Assembly (NCBI RefSeq): GCF_013365535.1
Contig: NZ_CP053590.1
Coordinates: 4,330,501 to 4,394,500, forward strand
From: Aquimarina sp. TRL1
Lineage (GTDB): Bacteria; Bacteroidota; Bacteroidia; Flavobacteriales; Flavobacteriaceae
Direction: 5' to 3'
DNA length: 64,000 nt
This document shows, piece by piece, positions 9,176 through 17,067 of this stretch (position 1 is its first letter; each line of letters opens with the position of its first letter). A model generated the notes under the pieces. The model ran no database searches. It was not told the origin of the DNA and was given only the letters and a program-made list of their open reading frames with translations. The translations under genes were made by a program, and so were the position numbers.

Positions 9176-10000
9176 TCAAACAGTACTGAGTACCAGGTTT
9201 TTTTCTTTTAAATATTGTCTTGGGGTCTTGGAAATTAGTCGTTTAAAATCCTTGTTGAAATGTGCCTGGTCATAATACCCGAGATCCAAAGCAGTATCCA
9301 GGATTTTTTTTCCTTTTTTTATTTCTACCCCAGATTTTCTTAAACGGACAATAGATTGAAACACTTTTGGTCTGATCCCGATATATTTTGAAAAATCATT
9401 TTCTAATGTTCTTTGTGATTGTTTGTATTGAGGAATAAAATCAAGAATTTTTTTACTCCCTCTGGAGTCCTCTATATTTTTTATAAATGCGGTAAGATTG
9501 TGTTTAATATGATCATTTTTAGAAGAAAAATCAGACTGAAACTGATAATGTACATCTATTAATGCATGTGTTAACTGCATAGAAGAGGTACAAGATGCCA
9601 TATAAAATACCTTATTCATAAAATCAGTAGAGAAGACTTCTTTTGCCGGGAGAATACGATCAACCAACTCTTTAGTAGAATTATGAGATAAAAAATAAAG
9701 TACCCAGGGTTGAAATTTAATACCAAAGACTTTATAAGGCTTATGAGCAAGTATTTTTCCGGAAAACTGTAGCTGTCCCCAAAAAAGTGCAGTATTAGGA
9801 AGAATAATGGGAGATTCTTGATGACTTACCCATATAGGAGTGGTCGCAATTGTCAATTCAGGATTTCCGTCTGGTAAAAAAAGTTGTTGCCGGTTGATTT
9901 CTATACATTCAAATGCATATATACTTTTTAGAAAAGTATCATAAGGTGCAGGTATTTTATATTCAGTAAAGGTCACGTATAGAAAGAATTGATAAGGCAA
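9176..10000 (-). CDS. AraC-family transcriptional regulator with DUF6597-like sensor domain
   Basis: This 274-residue protein has an N-terminal half (about 1-130) resembling the DUF6597 domain of Bacteroidetes AraC proteins, with a PDG motif (FLPDGNPELTIAT) and KVFGIKFQPW. The C-terminal half holds the two helix-turn-helix motifs of the AraC class (ILDTALDLGYYDQAHFNKDFKRL, then TPRQYLKEK). It lies upstream of the ACC deaminase gene on the same strand and may control it, but co-orientation is the only evidence. No effector can be deduced. The upstream 130 bp to the divergent ArsR operon contains both promoters. Confidence 0.82.
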   Translation of the reverse strand: MPYQFFLYVTFTEYKIPAPYDTFLKSIYAFECIEINRQQLFLPDGNPELTIATTPIWVSHQESPIILPNTALFWGQLQFSGKILAHKPYKVFGIKFQPWVLYFLSHNSTKELVDRILPAKEVFSTDFMNKVFYMASCTSSMQLTHALIDVHYQFQSDFSSKNDHIKHNLTAFIKNIEDSRGSKKILDFIPQYKQSQRTLENDFSKYIGIRPKVFQSIVRLRKSGVEIKKGKKILDTALDLGYYDQAHFNKDFKRLISKTPRQYLKEKNLVLSTV

Positions 10001-10091
10001 ATTTCTGGAAATATTGTAAAGATAAAAAAATGAATAGCATAAGCTTATTATATAGTATCATAAGTAAAATTTATGAATGTAATAATATATA

Positions 10092-10129
10092 AATTCAATT
10101 ATTCAATAGATTTGTTGAATAATTGAATT
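10092..10129 (+). promoter_or_regulatory. Promoter with a 15-bp inverted-repeat operator bracketing the -7 box
   Basis: Left arm AATTCAATTATTCAA (10092-10106) and right arm TTGAATAATTGAATT (10115-10129) are perfect reverse complements. The 8-bp spacer, TAGATTTG (10107-10114), is exactly a TAnnTTTG promoter -7 box. The start codon of the ArsR-rhodanese gene follows at 10133. A dimeric repressor bound here would cover the -7 element, so this is very probably the autoregulatory operator of that ArsR protein. Confidence 0.85.
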
Positions 10130-10132
10130 AAA

Positions 10133-10792
10133 ATGAACAAACAGTTTTTTAAGCAAGCCATATATCAGGAAATCGCTACCATAGGGAAAGCATTATCTAA
10201 TCCATATCGATTGCGGATTGTGAATATTCTATCCCAGGGAGATTATTCTGTAGATCAGATAGCTACAGAATTGAATATTAGTATTGCCAATGCATCACAG
10301 CATTTGCAGGTTTTAAAGAAATCCAAATTAGTTACGTCTCATAAGAAAGGACATTATGTTATTTATAGTTTACCTAATACAGATGTTCATAAGCTATGGA
10401 ATGCGCTGCAGAATTTTGGACTTACGAATAGTTTAGAAGTAAAATCTACGCTGGAAACATTTAAAAAACAAACATTCGCAGAAGTACCTTCGATTACCAT
10501 TGATGAATTGTTAAAAGAACATAAGCTAACAGATATTTGTTTTTTAGATGTTCGACCTGAAAAAGAATTCAAAAAAGCAGCTATTGCAAATGCGGTTTCT
10601 GTTCCGGTAGAAAAAATTTCAGATCATATACGACACTTGCCTAAAGAAAAACAAATAGTCGTCTATTGCCGGGGACCTTTATGTGTTTTTGCAGATGAAG
10701 CCGTATTACTACTAAAAGAAAAAGGATATGATGCAATCCGGTTAGAAGAAGACGTATTAAGTTGGGAATATAAAGGATTACCAGTTAATTAA
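10133..10792 (+). CDS. ArsR/SmtB-type repressor fused to a rhodanese domain
   Basis: This 219-residue protein has a winged helix at about 1-95 (DQIATELNISIANASQHLQVL recognition region) and a rhodanese domain at about 120-219. The rhodanese loop is YCRGPLC, with the expected catalytic Cys plus a second Cys five residues later. The DNA-binding domain contains no cysteine, so metal or thiol sensing in the manner of BigR or SmtB is unlikely there; sulfane-sulfur sensing through the rhodanese loop is the likeliest mechanism (inference). It is the first gene of a four-gene operon with 7-14 bp gaps, controlled by the operator directly upstream. Confidence 0.9.
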   Translation: MNKQFFKQAIYQEIATIGKALSNPYRLRIVNILSQGDYSVDQIATELNISIANASQHLQVLKKSKLVTSHKKGHYVIYSLPNTDVHKLWNALQNFGLTNSLEVKSTLETFKKQTFAEVPSITIDELLKEHKLTDICFLDVRPEKEFKKAAIANAVSVPVEKISDHIRHLPKEKQIVVYCRGPLCVFADEAVLLLKEKGYDAIRLEEDVLSWEYKGLPVN

Positions 10793-10806
10793 AACGAATA
10801 AATGCA

Positions 10807-11910
10807 ATGACAGATACTTTAATCAGTGTAGAAGAATTACGAACAAAGCTGGAGAATAAGGAACGTATACAGGTTATCGATATACGTCCTTTAGAGGAGC
10901 GAGAAGAATGGAAAATTCCTGGAAGTGTACATGTAGATGTATATCATCAATTAAAATCGGGAAAAGAAGATGTGTTTTCAACGATGGATTTTCTAAAAGA
11001 TGAAACAGTGGTAACCGTTTGTGCTGCAGGGAAAACAAGTCTTATAGCTATGGAACAGTTACGAAAAAAAGGAGTAAAAGCATATTCTCTCGAAGGAGGA
11101 ATGAGAAGTTGGACTCGTGCCTGGAATACTGCTATTACAGAAGATAAACACCTAAAAATTATTCAGGTGAGAAGAACAGGAAAAGGATGTTTATCTTATA
11201 TAATAGGGAGTGATGGGGAAGCCTTGGTAATTGACCCATCCTTGGATATCGAAGTATATATTAGTATAGCTAAAAATAATAATTGGAAGATTACCCATGT
11301 GCTGGATACGCATATTCATGCGGATCATTTCTCGAGAGCTAAACGGTTAGCTGCAACAGTAAAAGCACAATTGTTAATGCCTCCTAATACAGCTCTTCAG
11401 TATCCATATGAAAAGATACAGGATCAGCAATTAATTTCATTTGGTTTGACGAACATACAAGCAATAGCGACTCCTGGACACACTTCGGATAGTTTTAGTT
11501 ATTTGCTACAAGAAAAATATCTTTTTAGCGGAGATACATTATTTACCAAAGGAGTAGGGAGACCCGACTTAAAAGCAAATACTGATCAAGCAAAAATAAA
11601 AGCAGGAATATTATATGATTCTCTACAAAAAATATTGAGCTTATCTAAGGAGATAATTGTATTCCCCGGACACATAAGTGAACCTGTTAGTTTTGATGGA
11701 AAAACAATTGCCAATTCGTTGGGAAATATAATTGATACAGTCCCTTTGTTAACATTAGAGAAGCAACTTTTTGTACAGGCGTTATTAGCTAATATCCCAT
11801 TAACTCCTCCTAATTATGAGAAAATCGTGGCACTTAATTATAAAGGAGACATAAAAGAGCGGGAGTTAATTGGTTTGGAAGCAGGGGCTAATCGCTGTGC
11901 AATTTCATAA
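10807..11910 (+). CDS. Rhodanese-persulfide dioxygenase fusion (MBL fold)
   Basis: This 367-residue cytosolic enzyme has an N-terminal rhodanese domain (about 1-105; active-site loop VCAAGKTS) and a metallo-beta-lactamase domain of the ETHE1/persulfide dioxygenase class (about 115-367). Metal ligands are visible in THIHADHFS, GHTSDS, FSGDTLF and FPGHISEP, and the C-terminus carries EAGANRCAIS as in many family members. The family oxidises glutathione or other low-molecular-weight persulfides to sulfite; the rhodanese domain would move sulfane sulfur to or from thiosulfate. Fusions in C-terminal order are known; here the rhodanese is N-terminal. It lies 14 bp after the ArsR-rhodanese gene. Confidence 0.9.
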   Translation: MTDTLISVEELRTKLENKERIQVIDIRPLEEREEWKIPGSVHVDVYHQLKSGKEDVFSTMDFLKDETVVTVCAAGKTSLIAMEQLRKKGVKAYSLEGGMRSWTRAWNTAITEDKHLKIIQVRRTGKGCLSYIIGSDGEALVIDPSLDIEVYISIAKNNNWKITHVLDTHIHADHFSRAKRLAATVKAQLLMPPNTALQYPYEKIQDQQLISFGLTNIQAIATPGHTSDSFSYLLQEKYLFSGDTLFTKGVGRPDLKANTDQAKIKAGILYDSLQKILSLSKEIIVFPGHISEPVSFDGKTIANSLGNIIDTVPLLTLEKQLFVQALLANIPLTPPNYEKIVALNYKGDIKERELIGLEAGANRCAIS

Positions 11911-11919
11911 AACAATATA

Positions 11920-13125
11920 ATGATGAAAGATACAAATGTACGTTTGGGATTAAAGGAAAACTGGAAACAATTTACTTTGTTATTAGTGGTGAATGCTTTT
12001 GTAGGAGGAATGGTAGGACTGGAAAGGACAATTTTGCCTCAATTAGCAAAGGAAGATTTTGGTCTTGTTTCTACTACTGCAATTCTATCATTTATTATTG
12101 TTTTCGGGATTACCAAAGCAATTACAAATTATTTTACAGGTGCTTTGGCAAATAAACTTGGGAGAAAGAATTTATTGATTATTGGTTGGTTGATAGCAAT
12201 TCCTATTCCCTACATCCTTATGGTAGCAAGTCATTGGAACTGGATTGTATTTGCGAATGTGTTGTTAGGAGTTAATCAAGGACTTACCTGGTCAAGTACT
12301 GTAGTTATGAAGATAGATTTAGTAGGAGAAAAAGATAGGGGATTGGCGATGGGATTAAATGAGTCTTTTGGTTATTTTTCTATTGCAATTGTAGCATTTA
12401 CAACAGGTTGGATCGCTGCGGAATATGGAGTTCGACCTTATCCATTTTATCAAGGTGTTTTCTTTGTCATTCTAGGGTTGATATTGAGTGTTTTATTTAT
12501 TAAGGATACAGTTTCTCATGTACATAAAGAAGCGGTTCATAGCGATGTCCCTTTATTGAATAATATCGTATGGGAAACCACATGGCAAAACAAGAACTTA
12601 GGATCGATCACTCAGGCTGGATTTGTCAATAACCTCAATGATGGAATGGTTTGGGGAATATTACCTGTGATATTAGCTAATAAAGGGTTTCATATAAAAG
12701 AGATCGCAGTTATTGTTGCTATTTATCCAGCAGTATGGGGAATAGGACAATTGCTTACAGGAAAATTATCAGATATATATAATAAAAAGAAGATGTTGTT
12801 TGCCGGGATGATCTTACAAGGGATTTCTTTATTAGGTATGTTTTGGGCGACTACTTTGTTTCAGTTTTATTTTCTGGCATTTGTATTAGGAGTAGGTACG
12901 GCAATTGTATATCCAACCTTTTTATCGGCTTTGGCAAGTTTTACAAATCCAGTACAACGGGCTCAGAGTATAGGTGTTTTCCGATTATGGAGGGATTTAG
13001 GTTATGCTTTTGGAGCTTTATTAACCATCGCTTTGACCTATTTTTTTGAAATGGATAGTACTCTTCTATTTATAGGAGGACTTACTGTATTATCAGGAAT
13101 ACTATTAAAAATAAGAATGACATAA
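11920..13125 (+). CDS. MFS transporter in the sulfur operon
   Basis: Major facilitator superfamily protein of 401 residues with about 12 predicted membrane segments and the loop motif GALANKLGRKNLL between TM2 and TM3. A second, weaker version appears in the other half (GKLSDIYNKKKML). The substrate is unknown. Its position between a persulfide dioxygenase and a cysteine desulfurase suggests export or import of a sulfur species such as sulfite, thiosulfate or a thiol compound, but nothing in the sequence shows this. It starts 9 bp after the dioxygenase stop codon. Confidence 0.88.
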   Translation: MMKDTNVRLGLKENWKQFTLLLVVNAFVGGMVGLERTILPQLAKEDFGLVSTTAILSFIIVFGITKAITNYFTGALANKLGRKNLLIIGWLIAIPIPYILMVASHWNWIVFANVLLGVNQGLTWSSTVVMKIDLVGEKDRGLAMGLNESFGYFSIAIVAFTTGWIAAEYGVRPYPFYQGVFFVILGLILSVLFIKDTVSHVHKEAVHSDVPLLNNIVWETTWQNKNLGSITQAGFVNNLNDGMVWGILPVILANKGFHIKEIAVIVAIYPAVWGIGQLLTGKLSDIYNKKKMLFAGMILQGISLLGMFWATTLFQFYFLAFVLGVGTAIVYPTFLSALASFTNPVQRAQSIGVFRLWRDLGYAFGALLTIALTYFFEMDSTLLFIGGLTVLSGILLKIRMT

Positions 13126-13132
13126 ATAGCGA

Positions 13133-14269
13133 ATGAAAAAAGAAGATTTTATTTATCTGGATTATAATGCATCTACTCCTCATGATCCGGAAGTAGTTGA
13201 GGCGATGATGCCGTATTTGTTAGAGCGTTATGGGAACCCTTCCAGTGCACATTCGTTAGGTAGAATAGCTAAAATAGCTGTAGATACAGCAAGGAAACAA
13301 GTGGCTGATTTATTGCATGCTACCGCAGAAGAAATTGTGTTTACCAGCGGAGGAACAGAAGCGAATAACTATGCAATTATTGGAGCAGCACATTTTTATA
13401 GAAGCCAGGGCAACCATATTATTACATCTTCTATTGAGCACCCTGCTGTATTAGAAGTATGTAAATCTTTAGAAAAAACTGGTTTTGAAGTGACTTATCT
13501 ACCGGTAGATACTAAAGGAATTATTGATATACACATGCTAGAAAAAGCTATTAAACCAACAACAATTCTTATTAGTATTATGCATGCGAATAACGAAACC
13601 GGAGCGATACAACCAATTCGGCAGATAGGAGAAATAGCCCAAAGAAATCATGTAGTTTTTCATACAGATGCGGCGCAAAGCCTTGGAAAAATACCGGTAG
13701 ATGTAGAAAAGATGCACATTGATTTACTTTCAGTAGCCGGGCATAAGATGTATGCTCCAAAAGGAGTAGGAGCTTTATATGTACGAAAGGGAATTCATCT
13801 AAAAAAAATTATGTTTGGAGCCGGACATGAATTTGGGATTCGTCCTGGTACTGAAAATGTACCCTATATTGTTGGATTAGGGAAAGCAAGTGAATTGGCG
13901 ATGAAACAATTGGAATATAATCAACAATACCTATCGGATATAAAAAGCCATCTAAAAACAGCTTTGTTAAAAGAGAAATTAGACTTTGTTGTTAACGGAA
14001 CAGCTATTAATACACTCCCCAATACATTGAATATAAGTTTTCGGAATGTAGATGCCCGAAAATTATTAGAACGGTGTAAGGAGGTCATAGGGCTTTCAGT
14101 GGGCTCTGCTTGTCACAGTGGAAAAACAATAGATTCTGAAATTTTAAAAGCAGTTTTACCCGATATGTCATATGCCAAAGGAACATTCCGGTTCTCAGTA
14201 GGAAAATATACTACGAAAGAAGAAGTAGAAAGAGCGGCTAAGATCTTAGCCGCAGAAATTCATGCTTAA
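13133..14269 (+). CDS. Cysteine desulfurase, NifS/IscS family
   Basis: PLP-dependent enzyme of 378 residues that releases sulfur from cysteine as an enzyme-bound persulfide and leaves alanine. The PLP lysine is in AGHKMYAPKGVGALYVRKG, cofactor contacts are in TSGGTEANNYAI and HTDAAQ, and the persulfide Cys lies in GSACHSG. It begins 7 bp after the transporter gene. The neighbours make a dedicated role in sulfane-sulfur handling more likely than general Fe-S assembly, since no scaffold gene is nearby. It ends 34 bp from the convergent TolC-family gene; I see no clear terminator hairpin between them. Confidence 0.93.
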   Translation: MKKEDFIYLDYNASTPHDPEVVEAMMPYLLERYGNPSSAHSLGRIAKIAVDTARKQVADLLHATAEEIVFTSGGTEANNYAIIGAAHFYRSQGNHIITSSIEHPAVLEVCKSLEKTGFEVTYLPVDTKGIIDIHMLEKAIKPTTILISIMHANNETGAIQPIRQIGEIAQRNHVVFHTDAAQSLGKIPVDVEKMHIDLLSVAGHKMYAPKGVGALYVRKGIHLKKIMFGAGHEFGIRPGTENVPYIVGLGKASELAMKQLEYNQQYLSDIKSHLKTALLKEKLDFVVNGTAINTLPNTLNISFRNVDARKLLERCKEVIGLSVGSACHSGKTIDSEILKAVLPDMSYAKGTFRFSVGKYTTKEEVERAAKILAAEIHA

Positions 14270-14303
14270 AAACCTACTTCATTAGTACTAGTTTCTTAAT
14301 TTT

Positions 14304-15698
14304 TTATTGAAGTGTAACATTACCAGCCATGCTATTAAATAGTGTGGCTTTGGTAGTGAAATATTTATTTTCCATTTTATTAGCCTTTAGTTTGGCACTA
14401 ATTAAACTTTTCTCTCTGGAGTTTATAAGGAAGAGAGAGCTTTCACCCAAAGAGAATTTTCGCTCTTCTGCTTTTAGCAATATGGTATAATCATCAACAA
14501 CCTTATCAATTAATTCATTTTGAAGTACGAAAGAGTTTAATTCCTGTCGGATCGCAGCGATTTTATTCTTTATTTTTAGAGAGGTAAGATTCATTTTCAG
14601 TTTGGTATCCTGTAATTTAGCTTTTGCGAGTTTGAGATCAGCTCGTTCTTTTCTGAGAAATAACGGAAAACGAATTTTTATCCCACTTTTATAATTAACA
14701 GTATTAAAGGAAGCGAATTGATCAGGTGTTTCGGATAAGAAATTATATTCCAGATCTATTTTTGGTAATAATTTATTAGTCTTTAAACGCTTGTCAATAA
14801 TCAAGCTTTTGTATTTGTATTCTAAAGATTTGACTTTGGGATGATTTGCTACATCAATTGTATCTGGAGTTGATAAGGTATTAAAGGTGATATCTAATTG
14901 TTCTCCGGTATTGATATCAGGAATGATTTCCTCTTGTAATTCTAATGGAATGTTATCATTAATCCATAAATAGGTAGCTAGATTTAGACTGTATTTGTTC
15001 CATTTTACTCTGGCTTGCTCCAGGCTTAATGTTCTGTTTTGTACAGTTATTCCTGCTTCTACTGTATCTATTGTAGCCTTTTCTCCTAATTCAGCACTTT
15101 TTTTGATTCCTTTAAAACGCAATGTTGCATTGTCTACATATTGCTTGTATATAAGCATTTCATTGTAGGTTTTTAACCAGTCAAAGTACGCTACAGCGGC
15201 ATCAAATATGATTTGATTGACAAGAAGGTCTCTATCGGCTTTTGCTTGTTTCTTGAAGAATTTTGCTTTTTTTAATGAAGCCATTCGTTCATTGATCAAT
15301 AGCCCTTGCGCCAATGAGAAGGAGATTCCGGCATTATATAATCCATCAGTAGGCACAGTTGCTTCCGGATTTAAATATATTCCATCATTTTCCTCAAAAT
15401 TTGCTTTTAATTCAATTCCATACCAGGTAGGGATTTTGAAGGTTGCATTTAATTTATCGTAATAGGTTTTTTCTTTGAACCGCTTTCTTTTATAATCAAC
15501 TTCCAGTTTTGGATCAAAAGCCCCTCTTGCTTTCATTAGTTTAGCTTGCCCTATATCTAGTTTTAAGTCTGCTTGCTTTACAACGGGGTGGTACTTTATA
15601 ATGTAGCCCAGATACTCTCTAAAAGTGAGAATATGATCTTTCTGAGCAGTCAGGCTACTGCTGAGCATGCTAATAATAAGTAGTATACTAATTCTCAT
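14304..15698 (-). CDS. TolC-family outer-membrane channel
   Basis: This 464-residue outer-membrane factor has a signal peptide (about 1-18, ending TAQ) and long amphipathic helices with the two-fold repeat expected of TolC: one half starts at ILTFREYLGYIIKYHPVV and the second after NHPKVKSLEYKYKSL. It is the last gene of a TetR-ABC-HlyD-TolC operon on the minus strand, 2 bp after the HlyD gene. It would complete a three-part exporter spanning both membranes. Confidence 0.87.
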   Translation of the reverse strand: MRISILLIISMLSSSLTAQKDHILTFREYLGYIIKYHPVVKQADLKLDIGQAKLMKARGAFDPKLEVDYKRKRFKEKTYYDKLNATFKIPTWYGIELKANFEENDGIYLNPEATVPTDGLYNAGISFSLAQGLLINERMASLKKAKFFKKQAKADRDLLVNQIIFDAAVAYFDWLKTYNEMLIYKQYVDNATLRFKGIKKSAELGEKATIDTVEAGITVQNRTLSLEQARVKWNKYSLNLATYLWINDNIPLELQEEIIPDINTGEQLDITFNTLSTPDTIDVANHPKVKSLEYKYKSLIIDKRLKTNKLLPKIDLEYNFLSETPDQFASFNTVNYKSGIKIRFPLFLRKERADLKLAKAKLQDTKLKMNLTSLKIKNKIAAIRQELNSFVLQNELIDKVVDDYTILLKAEERKFSLGESSLFLINSREKSLISAKLKANKMENKYFTTKATLFNSMAGNVTLQ

Positions 15699-15700
15699 TC

Positions 15701-17056
15701 TTACTTCTTCTTTTTATCGGCTTCTTTTTGTGATGTTGGTTGATAGAAGTTAGGAGGGAAGCTGTTAATTTTCCTCCATACTTCGAACCAGATGGGAACA
15801 TCTTCTAACAGTGCAATTGTTTTGGCTCCTGATCCTACTCGTAATGCCTCTGGCCATTGGTGATCATCTTTATCCGGAGATAAGAGAATTCTGTATTTTC
15901 CATTGGCACTAATAAAATTTTCGATAGCGACTACGGTTCCTCCGTAGGTACCATAAGATACATTAGGCCAACCGCTAAATATGATGGCTGGCCACCCATC
16001 AAATTGTATCCGTACTTTTTCTCCTAAGTGAATGAGTGGTAGATCAATAGGTTCTACATAAGTTTCTACAGCCAGTTCATATTGTTGTGGCATAATACTG
16101 AGGAGTTTTTCTCCTGCTTTAAAGGTTTCTCCTATACCTGCCCGTAATGCCTTATTAATAAATCCATCAAACGGGGCAGTTACATATTGCATAGTATTCC
16201 TGATTTCGTAATTACTAAAAGAGTTTTCCAGTTTAGACACCTGTGCTTCTGTATCTAACTGACTAGATTGTGCTGTAAAACGATTGCTTTGGGCTTTAGA
16301 AATCTTATCGGTATATTCTGCTTGTATTCTGTTTATTTCTAATTGTGCGTTTATAACTTCATTTTTACTTGCCAGGTATTTGTTTTCCACACTTACCAAT
16401 TTAGCTTCTGTTTCTTGTAGTTTTAATCGCTTGGCTTCTACATCTTTTAAGGCTTTAAGACCTTCTTTTTCCAGGGAAACGGTACGATCAAACTGGCGTT
16501 GAGCAATTGTAATATTGGTTTTTGCTGCTTCGAGATTAATACTGTCACTTTTGGATTTTAGAATGCTTTGTTGCAGCTTATTTCTACTCTGTTTTAGTTT
16601 TAATGTCCGAGCACTAATCAGCGCGGAAATCTGACGTTCCAGCGCATCTACTTTTCCTTTATAAGAGTCTACCGATAATGATTTTGCCTTAATCTGCTGG
16701 CCTGTTCGTTGCATCAGATTCGGATCGAAATATTCACTTTTTATCTCTGAGATAAATAGGATGGTATCTCCTTTTTTTACATGGTCACCTTCTTTTACAT
16801 ACCATTTTTCTATTCTACCAGGAATTACCGATTGAATCGTTTGTGGTCTTTGATCAGGTTTTAGAGTAGTAAGGTACCCTTTTCCACTAATATTTTGCGT
16901 CCAGGGCATAAATAAAGTGATCAGTAGTATAATCGAAAAAGCAATTAAAAATCGATTAAAGGTCTTATAATATCTTTTGTGAAATACTTTTTTACCGGAT
17001 TTGTATACCGATAAATCAATATCGTTATGTATTTTGTTATTAGAAATATTAAGCAT
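15701..17056 (-). CDS. HlyD-family membrane-fusion protein
   Basis: This 451-residue adaptor has one membrane segment near residues 37-53 after a cytosolic N-terminus, a barrel-sandwich half (IEKWYVKEGDHVKKGDTILF), a long coiled coil (about 110-280) and a second half with VTAPFDGFINKALRAGIGE. It would link the inner-membrane ABC protein to the TolC-family channel. It follows the ABC gene by 11 bp. The transported substrate is unknown. Confidence 0.88.
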   Translation of the reverse strand: MLNISNNKIHNDIDLSVYKSGKKVFHKRYYKTFNRFLIAFSIILLITLFMPWTQNISGKGYLTTLKPDQRPQTIQSVIPGRIEKWYVKEGDHVKKGDTILFISEIKSEYFDPNLMQRTGQQIKAKSLSVDSYKGKVDALERQISALISARTLKLKQSRNKLQQSILKSKSDSINLEAAKTNITIAQRQFDRTVSLEKEGLKALKDVEAKRLKLQETEAKLVSVENKYLASKNEVINAQLEINRIQAEYTDKISKAQSNRFTAQSSQLDTEAQVSKLENSFSNYEIRNTMQYVTAPFDGFINKALRAGIGETFKAGEKLLSIMPQQYELAVETYVEPIDLPLIHLGEKVRIQFDGWPAIIFSGWPNVSYGTYGGTVVAIENFISANGKYRILLSPDKDDHQWPEALRVGSGAKTIALLEDVPIWFEVWRKINSFPPNFYQPTSQKEADKKKK

Positions 17057-17067
17057 GATGAACTAAA

